Assembly (NCBI RefSeq): GCF_000420025.1
Contig: NZ_ATUD01000014.1
Coordinates: 31,237-95,236, forward strand
Direction: 5' to 3'
DNA from: Patulibacter americanus DSM 16676
GTDB taxonomy: Bacteria; Actinomycetota; Thermoleophilia; Solirubrobacterales; Solirubrobacteraceae
Length of the DNA stretch: 64,000 bases
Of this stretch, positions 16,509 to 25,264 are shown one piece after another; positions within the stretch are counted from its first letter, which is position 1, and each line of letters begins with the position of its first letter. The position numbers and the translations under genes are program-made. Below the pieces are notes generated by a model, which worked only from the letters and a program-made list of their open reading frames with translations, had not been told where the DNA came from and searched no databases.

Positions 16509-17603
16509 ATGAGCCGAGCCCAGACGAAGGTCCTGCAGTACGTGAAGGAGGCGCGCGCCAGCGAGCTCGCCCTCGTGCGTGTGCTCCAGTCGCAGATCGC
16601 CATGACGCCCCGCGGCAGCCTGCGGTCCGGCCTGGAGAAGCACCTGCAGGAGACGCGCGACCACGCGGAGCGCCTGCGCGTGCGCGCCGGCGAGCTCGAG
16701 CACGGGTTCAACCCCATCGCCCTCGCCGTCGGGGTCGCCGAGGCCGTCACGGGCCAGGCGCTGGCGCTGGCGAAGACGCCGCTCGACCTCGTCCGCGGCA
16801 CGGGCGGCGAGGAGAAGGTCCTGAAGAACGCGAAGGACTCCTCCGCCACCGAGGCGCTCGAGATCGCGACCTACACGGCGCTGGAGCGCATGGCCGAGCT
16901 GGCCGGCGACACGAAGACGGCCGAGCTCGCCGCGAGCATCCGGGAGGACGAGGAGCAGATGCTCGGCTTCCTCCTCGAGGAGATCCCGACGCTGACCGAG
17001 GCCGTCTTCGGCGCCGACGTCGAGGGCGACCCGTCCTTCGACCCGGCGAAGACGGGCGCGGCCGACGCCGTGCGCGGCGCCGCCGAGGCCGCCGGCGACA
17101 CGGCCGACTCGGCCGCCGACGCCGCCAAGGGCGCCGCCGCCGACGCGAAGAGCTCCGCCAAGGGCGCCGCCGCCAGCGCGAAGAGCTCCGCCAAGGCCGC
17201 CGCGGGCGAGGCGAAGGACACCGCCCGCCGCACCGCCGCGGGCGCGCAGGCCGCCGCGTCGACCGCCGCCGACGACGCCGGGCGCACCGCCGGCAAGGTC
17301 GCCGACGACGCGAAGGACGCGGCCGGGAGCGCCAAGGCCGCCGTGAGCGACGCCGCCGACGGTGCCCGGACCACCGCGAAGGACGCCGCGGACGACGCGC
17401 AGGAGGCCGCCGCCACGCCGCCGGTCGACCCCGACGCCGAGAAGCCGTGGGCCGGCTACGACGAGCTCTCCGTGGAGGAGGTCCGCGCGGTGCTGCTGAC
17501 CGCCGACGCCGAGACGACGGCCCAGGTCGACGCCTACGAGCGCGCGAACCGGGGCCGCAAGGGCATCCTCGGCGTCACCGAGCCGCAGGTCCAGTCCGCC
17601 TGA
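16509..17603 (+). CDS. DUF892/YciE-like ferritin-fold protein with LEA-like Ala-rich tail
   Basis: The protein has 364 residues starting at ATG 16509, preceded by AAGGA. Residues about 10-175 form a four-helix DUF892 (YciE-like) bundle seen in stress proteins. Residues about 185-305 are an Ala/Lys/Asp repeat of amphipathic helix (AKSSAKGAAASAKSSAKAAA and similar) resembling late-embryogenesis-abundant proteins. Residues 315-355 are a short module (GYDELSVEEVRAVLL, YERANRGRKGI) that I recall as a recurrent tail in actinobacterial proteins. A role in desiccation or oxidative stress is inference. Confidence 0.78.
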   Translation: MSRAQTKVLQYVKEARASELALVRVLQSQIAMTPRGSLRSGLEKHLQETRDHAERLRVRAGELEHGFNPIALAVGVAEAVTGQALALAKTPLDLVRGTGGEEKVLKNAKDSSATEALEIATYTALERMAELAGDTKTAELAASIREDEEQMLGFLLEEIPTLTEAVFGADVEGDPSFDPAKTGAADAVRGAAEAAGDTADSAADAAKGAAADAKSSAKGAAASAKSSAKAAAGEAKDTARRTAAGAQAAASTAADDAGRTAGKVADDAKDAAGSAKAAVSDAADGARTTAKDAADDAQEAAATPPVDPDAEKPWAGYDELSVEEVRAVLLTADAETTAQVDAYERANRGRKGILGVTEPQVQSA

Positions 17604-17609
17604 GGACTC

Positions 17610-17633
17610 GAGGGGCGCCTGCGGGCGCCCCTC
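17610..17633. terminator. Bidirectional terminator between DUF892 and PPK2 genes
   Basis: A perfect 10-bp stem GAGGGGCGCC/GGCGCCCCTC with loop TGCG lies between convergent genes and overlaps the PPK2 stop codon by 2 nt. Confidence 0.8.
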
Positions 17634-18462
17634 AGCTCTCGCCGGCCTCTTCGTCCTTCGCCTCCAGCGGCTCCGGCAGGGCGAAGCCGAGCTGCTCGCA
17701 GCGCTCCTCGATCCGCTTGATGACCGTCTCCATGACGGCCACGCGGGCCCACCGCTTCGAGTCGGCGGGGATCAGGTCCCACGGCGCGTGGCCCGAGTCC
17801 GTCTCCGCCACCATCTCCTCGATCGCGGCTTCGTAGGCGGCGCGCTTGTCGCGGTTGCGCCAGTCCTCCTCCGTCAGCTTCCACGCCTTCAGCGGGTCGT
17901 CGCGGCGGCGCTCGAAGCGCGAGAGCTGCTCCTCGTCGCTGATGTGGAGCCAGAACTTGATGAGGATCGTGCCGTCGTCCGTGAGCTGGCGCTCGAACTC
18001 GCGGATCTCCCCGTAGCCGCGGCGCCAGTCGACCTCGGGCGTGATCCCCTCGACGCGCTCGACGAGCACGCGGCCGTACCAGGTGCGGTCGTAGACGGCC
18101 ATGCCTCCGCGGCCCGGCAGCGGCAGCCAGAAGCGGTGCAGCCAGTGGTGGCGCAGCTCGTCGGGGGTCGGAGCCGCGTACTGCACCACGCGGTAGTGGC
18201 GCGGATCCAGGCCGCCGGTGAGGCGCTTGATCGCCCCGCCCTTGCCGGCCGCGTCCCAGCCCTCGAAGACGATCAGGAGCGGCGGGCCGATGGGGTGGTC
18301 ACCGCGCTTGGGGTCCTCCAGGCTGCGCATGCTGCCCGCGCCCGTCTGACCGCCGAGCGTCAGGCGCAGCTGCGAGAGCCGCACGCTCGCGGCCTCGATC
18401 CGCGCGTCCTGCTCCTTGCGGGAGAGCCGCAGCGTGAGGTCCAGATCGTCGAGTCGCCCCAT
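17632..18462 (-). CDS. ppk2: Polyphosphate kinase 2 family protein
   Basis: The protein has 276 residues, about the length of a one-domain PPK2. The Walker A-like EGWDAAGKGG (about 67-76), the Walker B/lid region YDRTWYGRVLVERVEG (about 130) and the conserved WKLTEEDWRNRDK (about 205) are present. These enzymes phosphorylate nucleotides from polyphosphate in the cytosol; class I, II or III cannot be decided by eye. ATG 18462 is supported by TAGGCT 6 nt upstream. Confidence 0.92.
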   Translation of the reverse strand: MGRLDDLDLTLRLSRKEQDARIEAASVRLSQLRLTLGGQTGAGSMRSLEDPKRGDHPIGPPLLIVFEGWDAAGKGGAIKRLTGGLDPRHYRVVQYAAPTPDELRHHWLHRFWLPLPGRGGMAVYDRTWYGRVLVERVEGITPEVDWRRGYGEIREFERQLTDDGTILIKFWLHISDEEQLSRFERRRDDPLKAWKLTEEDWRNRDKRAAYEAAIEEMVAETDSGHAPWDLIPADSKRWARVAVMETVIKRIEERCEQLGFALPEPLEAKDEEAGES

Positions 18463-18468
18463 GGGGGG

Positions 18469-18474
18469 AGCCTA
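18469..18474 (-). promoter_or_regulatory. -10 box TAGGCT, N6, ATG 18462
   Basis: This is the leaderless promoter of the PPK2 gene. Confidence 0.6.
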
Positions 18475-18542
18475 CGGGGCCGCCGTCAGCGACCCGCCCC
18501 GGTGCGGCTCCCGGGCCCGCCGGGAACCGCAGCCCGGCCGGC

Positions 18543-20291
18543 TCAGCCGCGCTTCGTCGGGACGATCCAGAGCGTGCGGTTCGCGACGCGCACGTTGCCG
18601 GCCTCGTCCGTCGCCTGCACGGTGATGCGGGCGCGGACGCGCGCCTCGCCCCTCCCGCGGGCGGCCTTCTCGAGCCCGCGGCGCAGGCGGTCGAGCTGGG
18701 ACGCCCGCAGCCGCGGGTGCAGGCGGCGCGTGTCCCGGCGCAGGGCCTTCAGGCGCCGCGCGCCGAGCGTGTCGGTGCGCGGGCGGACCCGCTCCCGGCG
18801 CTCCTTCTCACGCGCGGAGCCCAACGCGCTCGTCGTGACGGAGACGACAACGCTCGCCGGCTCGTCCGTGCGGACCGTGACGCGCACGCCCTCGGCGAGG
18901 AAGCGGCCGAGCTCGACCGTCCGCGGCGCGCTGACCTTCAGGCCCGGCGCGTCGACGTCCTCCTGCGCCGGCGGGGCGGCGGGCGGCGACGGCACGACGG
19001 GGAGGACGGTGACGGGCGCGGTCGGCACGGGCACCGGCACCGGGGTCGGAGCGGGATCCGGGACCGGGCTCCCGGCGCCGGGCGTCTCGGGCTGCGGGGG
19101 GACGGGCGCGTGGCGGAACGGGCCGGTGATCTCGTAGACGGAGCCTTGGTTCTCGTTCGCCCGCTGCGAGCCGACGTACATCCGCTCGCCGTCCGGGGAG
19201 AACGTGACGCCGACGAGCTCGGAGCCGCGGTGCACCGCGCCGGCCGCCCGCAGGAACGGAGCGACGATGCGGTCGCCGTAGCTCAGGATCACGACGTCGA
19301 AGGAGGCGTCGCTGTTGTCCTCGCACACGAACAGGTCGCCCGAGCGGGAGACGCAGATGTTGTCGGGCCCGCGGAGGAACGCCCCGTTGCCCGACGTCGC
19401 CGGGTCGTAGAGGCGCTCGACCGTGGCGGCCGCGACGTCGTAGAGCCACAGGCTGTTGTCGCCCTTCGACGTCCAGGTGACGACGCCCTGGTCGTACCAG
19501 ATGCCCTCGGAGCCGTTGTAGCGGCGCACGCCGGGCACCTGGGTGCGCAGCGTCTTCGTGACCGCGCTGGGGTCGGGCACGGGCGCCCACGTGACGGGGC
19601 CCTCCTGGCCGGCACCGCACGCGACCTCGAGGACGCCGGCCGTCAGGTCGAGGCGCCCCCCGTCGAGCAGGCCGGCGCTCGTGAAGCGGTAGAGGCAGCC
19701 GTCCGTCTTGTCCTCCGTGAGGTAGACCTGCCGGCGCTCGAGGTCGACCGCGGCCGCCTCGTGGGAGAACACGCCGAGGGCGGGCCGGGCGACGGCGGGG
19801 GTGGCGCCGGTGGGGTCGCACTCCCAGATCCGGCCGCCGTCGAACTCCTCGCCGGTCAGCCAGGTGCCCCACGGCGTGGGGCCGCCGCCGCAGTTCGAGC
19901 GGGACGGGTCGCCGAGGATCCGGTAGGCGTCGGCGATCTCGCCGGTCTTCGTGAAGCGGATGCCGGAGACGCCGCCGGGAACGGACTCGGAGTTCGAGAC
20001 GACGATCCAGCCGCCGTCCTCCGTGGCGTACGTCGCCATGCCGTCCGTGTTGCTGTGCCAGGCGTACTGCGTGGGGCCGACGGGCCGGCCGCCGCGGGCG
20101 ACCTCGCGCGACGCGAAGCCCCGGGGCAGCCGCAGGCCGTGGTCGTTGGCCGGCATGAGCGGGCCGTAGGGGCCCTCGCCGAGCTTGGCGGGGGCGGCCA
20201 GGGCGCCGCGCCAGAAGGCGGGGCCGAAGGTCAGCAGGCCGGCGACGGCGGCCGAGGAGGACACGAACGCGCGGCGGGAGGTGGAGGTCAT
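18543..20291 (-). CDS. PhoX-family (DUF839) Tat-exported phosphatase, copy 1
   Basis: The protein has 582 residues. The signal TSTSRRAFVSSSAAVAGLL is a twin-arginine type. The beta-propeller core (about 40-385) has motifs typical of PhoX/DUF839: SNCGGGPTPWGTWLTGEE, FSHEAAAVD, YLTEDKTDGCLYRF, GPDNICVSRSGDLFVCED and FSPDGERMYVG. A Pro/Val-rich linker (about 395-430) precedes an Arg-rich Ig-like C-terminal domain. PhoX enzymes are Ca/Fe-dependent periplasmic phosphomonoesterases. It is very similar along its length to the gene at 25265-27010. It lies 149 nt downstream of GH92 behind a strong hairpin, and no clear own promoter is visible. Confidence 0.88.
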   Translation of the reverse strand: MTSTSRRAFVSSSAAVAGLLTFGPAFWRGALAAPAKLGEGPYGPLMPANDHGLRLPRGFASREVARGGRPVGPTQYAWHSNTDGMATYATEDGGWIVVSNSESVPGGVSGIRFTKTGEIADAYRILGDPSRSNCGGGPTPWGTWLTGEEFDGGRIWECDPTGATPAVARPALGVFSHEAAAVDLERRQVYLTEDKTDGCLYRFTSAGLLDGGRLDLTAGVLEVACGAGQEGPVTWAPVPDPSAVTKTLRTQVPGVRRYNGSEGIWYDQGVVTWTSKGDNSLWLYDVAAATVERLYDPATSGNGAFLRGPDNICVSRSGDLFVCEDNSDASFDVVILSYGDRIVAPFLRAAGAVHRGSELVGVTFSPDGERMYVGSQRANENQGSVYEITGPFRHAPVPPQPETPGAGSPVPDPAPTPVPVPVPTAPVTVLPVVPSPPAAPPAQEDVDAPGLKVSAPRTVELGRFLAEGVRVTVRTDEPASVVVSVTTSALGSAREKERRERVRPRTDTLGARRLKALRRDTRRLHPRLRASQLDRLRRGLEKAARGRGEARVRARITVQATDEAGNVRVANRTLWIVPTKRG

Positions 20292-20402
20292 GGGGCGGAT
20301 CTCGGTGGTGCGGGGTGGTAACGGGGGGCCGCAGCCCGGACCGGAGCCGGGGACCGCGGGGTCGGGGGCCCGCGGCCGGGCGCGAGCCCGGGAGCGCGGG
20401 GT

Positions 20403-20434
20403 CCCGCGGCCCGGGCCGAAGCCCGGGCGGCGGG
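20403..20434 (-). terminator. Terminator hairpin after GH92
   Basis: CCCGC-G-GCCCGGGC pairs with GCCCGGGC-G-GCGGG across loop CGAA (one G-G mismatch), 7 nt after the GH92 stop. The adjoining 20330-20400 stretch is full of further GC inverted repeats. Confidence 0.75.
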
Positions 20435-20440
20435 GGGTGC

Positions 20441-23400
20441 TCAGCGGCGGCTGGCGCCCGGGGCCGGCAGCACGCGCGTGCGGTCGCCGGTCGCGCCGGC
20501 CGTGACGCTCACCGTCATGCCGCGACGGCGGACCACGGTCCGGCGGGCGGACGCCGAGAGCGTCACGCGCACCAGGACGACGCGGCCCTTGCCGACCGTG
20601 ATCGGGCGGGAGCGACCGACGGTGCGGGCGTTGCGGCCCGAGCCCGTCCGCACGAGCACGCGGACCCGGCAGCCCGCGTCGGACGTGCAGCGCACGCGGA
20701 CGGCCATGCGGCCGCGGCGGTCCAGGCGGACCCGATCGGGCGCGACGACCGCCGCGCCGGTGGCGCGGGGGCCGGCCGCCGGGGCGGGAGCGGCCGGGGC
20801 GGGAGCGACCGGGCTGGGGGCCGGAGCGGGCGCGGGGACCGGAGCCGGCGTGGCGGGGCCGTTGCCGTTGCCGGCGCCGTTCCCGTCGCCGGAACCGTTG
20901 CCGTCGCCGGAACCGTTCCCGTCGCCGGAGCCGTTGCCGTCGCCGGAACCGTCGCCGTCACCCGGATCGGGCTCGGGCTGCGGCGTCGCCGGGTCCGCGA
21001 CCGTGGCGACGTCGAACAGGTGCACGGCACCCTGGTTCGGGCGATCCACCTGCACCCACGCCGGCACCCGGCCGGCGGCGACGGGCACGGACGCGGAGAG
21101 GATCTGCGCGCCCGTCGCCTCGCCGTTGTCGGGCCCGACGCGGCGGGCGGTGCGTGCGACCTCGACGACCCCGTCGGCCAGCGAGGAGCCGTTCGGCGTC
21201 CAGTCGGCGAGCGTCACGGTGCTCTCGGTCGTGCCGCCGTCGGCGTAGCCCACGGTGACCTTCGAGGTCGACGGGCCCTTCGTCGCCGTCGCGAGCACCC
21301 CGATGCGGGTGGCGTTCGCGACCGGCTGCAGGGCGATCCGCTGGCCCCACGCGTCGACGTTGTCGAAGCGCTTGCCGTCCATGACCGGCCAGCGGTACGC
21401 GAAGCCGTCCTTCGTGGCGACGGGCTCACCCGACGCGAGGCCGGCCTCGCGCAGCGATCCGATGGAGAGCGCGTGGCGCGTGTAGTCCAGCTCGGCCCAA
21501 CCACGCTGGCCCTCGATCGCCGCTCCCGGGGTGTTGAAGAGCTCGGCGATCGGCTTCGCGGTCCCGGCCGCCAGGTCCACGTCGAAGACGTGCAGCACGT
21601 TGGCCGACGGCTTGCCGACCGCGACGGAGGCGACCGTCTTCGTCCCGTCGACCGGCACGGAGACCGAGAAGGCGAGGGTCGGCATGCGCTGCGCGCCGCT
21701 CGTGCGGTGGTTGCGGTACGCGCTCTTCACCGCGATCAGGTTGCGCGCCTCGCGGGCGTTGCCGCCCCCGCCGCGCACCCAGTCGCCGAAGGTCACCCGC
21801 TCGGTGGAGCGGGTGCCGTCGGTGTAGCGGACGGTGATCTCCGTCGTCGCGTTGCCGAGCGTCGCGTTGCCGAGCACGCCGACGCGGGTGGCGCCGGGAA
21901 CGGGGGTCACGGCGATCTGCTGGCCGGCGGCGAGCATGTTGTCCGGGCGGCCGGGCTCGACGTCCGGCCACGTGTACTCGAAGCCGTCGATCGCGACCTT
22001 CGCGCCCCGGGTGACGCCCTCGACCGCGAGCGCGTCGGCGGACATGGTGCAGCAGTCGTCGATGGCGCCCTCCGTCCGGTTCGAGTCGCGGCTGATGCCG
22101 ACGTTGTCGCGCAGCTCCGCGAGCGGCTTGACGTCGTCGAGCACCACCCGGGCGACGGTCGGCTCGAGCGTCTCGCCGCCGACGACCCGCAGGCCGAGGT
22201 CGACGAGGGCCTGCCCGACCGGTGCGTCGGCCGCGGCGCTCAGACGCAGCGGCACCTCGACGCGCTGGCCCGCCGGGACGGCGACCTCGCCGCCCGCGAC
22301 GCCGAGCGTGGCGCCGGTGGGCAGACCCTTCGGCGCGACCGCGATCCGCACGTCGCGCTTCGACGTGCTCTGGAGGACCAGCGTCGTGACGTCCGTGCCG
22401 CCGTCGCTGGCGATCAGGGAGGAGTCCTTCGTGGCGGCGATGACGGGCTGCATGCCCTCGCCGAAGGACGGCGGCGCGTCGGCCTCGTCGGCGCCCCACG
22501 CCTTGTTGGGCTCCTCGCCCATCGTCAGGCGCAGCGTGTGGTCGGCATCGCCGGCGGCGAACGCCTCGGTCAGCCAGGCGCGGCCCAGCGGCGCGCCGTC
22601 GAGCTGCGCGTTCTGCACGTAGACGGCGGCGTTGGTCGTCTCGGGCGCCTCGATCGTGATCGTGCGGCCGTTCTGGCGCTTGATGACGGCCTTGGTGAAG
22701 ATCGGCGAACCGATCACGAGCTCGGCGCGCCCGGGGATCGCGGGGTAGACGCCGAGCGCCGCCCACACGTGCCACGCCGACATCGCGCCGAGGTCGTCGT
22801 TGCCGGGGATGCCGCCGGGCGTGTTCGTCCACGTCTCGGTGACGGCCTGGCGGGTGATCGCCTGCGTCTTGTAGGGCTGCCCGGCCCAGGTGAAGAGCCA
22901 CGGGGAGAGGATCGACGGCTGGTTGCCGACGTCGGGGCGCAGGTTGCCGCCCCCGCCGACGAGGTAGTCGCCGTCGTCGCCGCGGAAGTAGCGCTCGAGG
23001 CGCCCGGCGGCGCGGTCGCGGCCGCCCATCGCGGCGAACAGGCCGCTCACGTTGTGCGGCAGGTTCCACACGTACCGCGCGGCGCTGCCCTGCGAGAAGC
23101 CCGCCTCGGAGGCCGGGTCGAACCCGTGCCAGGTGCGGTCCTCGTTGCGGTTCTGGACGTAGCCGCCGTCCTCACCGGCGAGCGGGTCGGCGACGAGGTT
23201 GAACTGGTTCTGCCACCACTGCGAGCGCTGGGTGAAGCGGTCGGCGAGCGTGCCGTCGCCGGAGCGCCGGGCCATCTGCGCGAGGGAGAAGTCCGAGACG
23301 GTGTTCTCGAGCGTCTCGCCCGCGCCGCCCCAGGCGTTGGACGGGTCGGGCATGAAGTGCAGCGCCAGGTACTTGTCCAGCGACGGGCGCTGGCCCGGCG

Positions 23401-24943
23401 ACATGTTCGGCCAGCCGATGCGGCCGGCGGCCGTGTCCTCCGGCGTCGGCACGTCGGCGGCCCGGACGAGCGACTCCAGGCCGCCCTGCACGTCCCAGTC
23501 CTTCGCGCCGAACGCGAGGGCGCTGGCGACGAACGGCGGGGCCGGGTCGCCCGTCATCGTGCCGACGGCGCCGCCGGCGTGCGACCAGCGCGACCAGCGG
23601 CCGTTGACGTCCTGGCGCGCGTTGTTGAGCAGCGACTGCGCCATGTCGGAGGCGACCTTCGGGTCCAGCAGCGAGACGAGCTGGATCTGGGTGCGGTAGA
23701 CGTCCCAGCCGGAGAACGTCGCGTACTGCGCGTCCTGCGACGGCGCCTTCGTGGCGATCGTCTCCTGCGGGTCCATGCTGCGGTAGCGCCCGTCGACGTC
23801 CGAGAAGACGTTCATGTGCTGCATGGAGTGGTAGAGCGCGGTGTAGAAGACCGTGCGGCGGTCCGTGGAGCCCCCCGTCACGTCGATCTGCGCGAGGCGG
23901 TCGTCCCACGCCTCGGCGGCGCGCGCGGCGACCGCGGCGGCGTCGCCGTCGGGGTTCTCCGCGGCGAGGTTCCGCTCGGCGCCGTCCGCGTCGACGTAGG
24001 AGAGCCCGATGCGGGCCTCGACGTCGCGATCCTGCGCGGTGTCGAACGTGACGTAGCCCCCGGAGCCCTTGCCCGGGGTGGCGCGGCCGCCGCCGGCCAA
24101 GACGCCGCCGGAGGAGCCGCCGGCGTAGGACGTGCCGCCCTCGGCCGTGTCGGCGCCCGCGTTCAGCGTGCCGTCCTTCCAGGTGCCGTGCGCCTGAAAG
24201 TCGCGGTCGAACTTCGCCGTGAAGTAGAGCGTGTAGTAGCTGCGGCGCCCCGGGGTGCCGGCGACCGTCTTGTCGCCGCAGAAGTTGCCCGAGCGGACCC
24301 AGCCGCTGATCGTGCGCTTCTCCGGGTCGATGTTCGTGACCGCGTTCTCGCTGCCGGCGATGGAGTTCGACGTGCGCAGGAGCAGGCTCGCCGGCTTGCC
24401 CTCGGGGTAGGCGACACGCATCGCGCCCGTGCGGGTCGTGGCGGACAGCTCGGTCGTGATGCCGTCCTTCGTGCGCACGCGGTAGCGGCCGGCGGAGGCC
24501 TGCTCGTCGGCGTGGGAGAAGCCGGTGGCGTACTTCTCGTCCTTCACGTCGGCGGTCGGCGACGTGTCGACGGCCCCGGCGTAGGGCTGCCACGGGAGGT
24601 CGCCCGAGGCGCCCTGGCAGCCCGAGCCCGAGATGTGGGTCATCGAGAACCCGCGGATGCGGTCGCGCCCGTACTCGTAGCCGTTGGGGTTGGCGGGGAG
24701 CGCCTGGTTGCCGCTGGAGTTGTCGGGCCCGAACTGCACCATGCCGAACGGCGTGGCGGCACCCGGCGGGATGTTGCCGGCGTTCGCGGTGCCGATGAGC
24801 GGGTTGACGAACCGGGAGAGCCCGGGGTCGGCCGCGGTGGCCGTGCCGGGCAGCGCGAGGGCTGCGGAGGGCAGGGCGACGGTGGCCGCCAGTGCGGCGG
24901 CGCGCAGCAGGGTGCGCGCACGGGGTGCTGATGCTCGGGGCAC
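20441..24943 (-). CDS. Secreted GH92 alpha-mannosidase, multidomain
   Basis: The protein has 1500 residues; GTG 24943 has AAGGA 6 nt upstream. A signal peptide (about 1-38) precedes the GH92 catalytic region (about 40-790), with FVNPLIGT near its start and GNDDLGAMSAWHVWAALG (about 712-729), the family signature. GH92 enzymes are Ca-dependent exo-acting alpha-mannosidases. Then come a NEW3-like sandwich (about 820-930), two similar beta domains (about 960-1060 and 1150-1300; DGFEYTWP versus DGFAYRWP), a GSGDGN repeat (1328-1355), a Pro/Ala linker and a C-terminal Ig-like domain. The accessory domains suggest binding to mannan or the cell surface. PhoX genes flank it, and its promoter element is shared with PhoX copy 2. 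Confidence 0.92.
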   Translation of the reverse strand: MPRASAPRARTLLRAAALAATVALPSAALALPGTATAADPGLSRFVNPLIGTANAGNIPPGAATPFGMVQFGPDNSSGNQALPANPNGYEYGRDRIRGFSMTHISGSGCQGASGDLPWQPYAGAVDTSPTADVKDEKYATGFSHADEQASAGRYRVRTKDGITTELSATTRTGAMRVAYPEGKPASLLLRTSNSIAGSENAVTNIDPEKRTISGWVRSGNFCGDKTVAGTPGRRSYYTLYFTAKFDRDFQAHGTWKDGTLNAGADTAEGGTSYAGGSSGGVLAGGGRATPGKGSGGYVTFDTAQDRDVEARIGLSYVDADGAERNLAAENPDGDAAAVAARAAEAWDDRLAQIDVTGGSTDRRTVFYTALYHSMQHMNVFSDVDGRYRSMDPQETIATKAPSQDAQYATFSGWDVYRTQIQLVSLLDPKVASDMAQSLLNNARQDVNGRWSRWSHAGGAVGTMTGDPAPPFVASALAFGAKDWDVQGGLESLVRAADVPTPEDTAAGRIGWPNMSPGQRPSLDKYLALHFMPDPSNAWGGAGETLENTVSDFSLAQMARRSGDGTLADRFTQRSQWWQNQFNLVADPLAGEDGGYVQNRNEDRTWHGFDPASEAGFSQGSAARYVWNLPHNVSGLFAAMGGRDRAAGRLERYFRGDDGDYLVGGGGNLRPDVGNQPSILSPWLFTWAGQPYKTQAITRQAVTETWTNTPGGIPGNDDLGAMSAWHVWAALGVYPAIPGRAELVIGSPIFTKAVIKRQNGRTITIEAPETTNAAVYVQNAQLDGAPLGRAWLTEAFAAGDADHTLRLTMGEEPNKAWGADEADAPPSFGEGMQPVIAATKDSSLIASDGGTDVTTLVLQSTSKRDVRIAVAPKGLPTGATLGVAGGEVAVPAGQRVEVPLRLSAAADAPVGQALVDLGLRVVGGETLEPTVARVVLDDVKPLAELRDNVGISRDSNRTEGAIDDCCTMSADALAVEGVTRGAKVAIDGFEYTWPDVEPGRPDNMLAAGQQIAVTPVPGATRVGVLGNATLGNATTEITVRYTDGTRSTERVTFGDWVRGGGGNAREARNLIAVKSAYRNHRTSGAQRMPTLAFSVSVPVDGTKTVASVAVGKPSANVLHVFDVDLAAGTAKPIAELFNTPGAAIEGQRGWAELDYTRHALSIGSLREAGLASGEPVATKDGFAYRWPVMDGKRFDNVDAWGQRIALQPVANATRIGVLATATKGPSTSKVTVGYADGGTTESTVTLADWTPNGSSLADGVVEVARTARRVGPDNGEATGAQILSASVPVAAGRVPAWVQVDRPNQGAVHLFDVATVADPATPQPEPDPGDGDGSGDGNGSGDGNGSGDGNGSGDGNGAGNGNGPATPAPVPAPAPAPSPVAPAPAAPAPAAGPRATGAAVVAPDRVRLDRRGRMAVRVRCTSDAGCRVRVLVRTGSGRNARTVGRSRPITVGKGRVVLVRVTLSASARRTVVRRRGMTVSVTAGATGDRTRVLPAPGASRR
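20877..20960. repeat. 18-bp tandem repeat in the GH92 linker
   Basis: Four 18-bp units (CCGTTSCCGTCGCCGGAR) at 20877, 20895, 20913 and 20931, plus a partial unit to 20960, encode GSGDGN repeats in frame. The copies differ mostly at one third-codon position, so the array is probably length-variable. Confidence 0.9.
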
Positions 24944-25053
24944 GAGGTCCTTCGGGAGCCGAATGGGCGCGGGGCGTCCCGGGTCGCTCCGCGGCACGGG
25001 CCGAGGGGGCGGTGGTGGACGTCCGGCGCGCGCCCCGGGGGAGAGGGCGCCCC

Positions 25054-25088
25054 GGGAACCTACGAGCGGCGCGACGCCAACATGTTGC
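25054..25088 (-). promoter_or_regulatory. GH92 promoter element shared with PhoX copy 2
   Basis: On the minus strand this reads GCAACAT, 12 nt, CCGCTCGTA, then GGTTCCC. TAGGTT within it fits a -10 box. The same blocks with the same 12-nt spacing occur at 27205-27239. Confidence 0.65.
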
Positions 25089-25225
25089 AGCCCCGTGATC
25101 GAGCTGTGACCGGATGTGACCGGCCGTGTGCGAGCGCGATCGGCCGAACGGACGGGCCCGGGGCCCCCGGCCCGTCCGACCGTTCCTCGCTGGTCGTCAC
25201 GCGGAGGGCGGAGGACCTGCCGCGT

Positions 25226-25259
25226 ACGGGTGAGGGCCGGCGTCGGCCGGCCCACCCGT
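25226..25259 (-). terminator. Terminator hairpin after PhoX copy 2
   Basis: ACGGGT-ga-GGGCCGG pairs with CCGGCCC-ACCCGT over a 6-nt loop, 5 nt beyond the stop codon. Confidence 0.75.
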
Positions 25260-25264
25260 GGCGG

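Larger units (their letters stand above)
24944..25264. other. Intergenic region between GH92 and PhoX copy 2
   Basis: The 321 nt hold no gene. They contain the GH92 promoter element (25054-25088), a leader of about 110 nt with a Shine-Dalgarno sequence, and the PhoX copy 2 terminator (25226-25259). Confidence 0.7.

Noticed and set aside
20292..20402. Dense GC palindromes between GH92 and PhoX copy 1 as an attenuator or REP element
   Set aside because: The perfect hairpin at 20403-20434 is explained as a terminator; the remaining pairings are expected from composition alone.
20315..24931. Long plus-strand open frame opposite the GH92 gene
   Set aside because: It is antisense to a gene with a clear signal peptide, GH92 signature and Shine-Dalgarno; the translation is repetitive and non-homologous.
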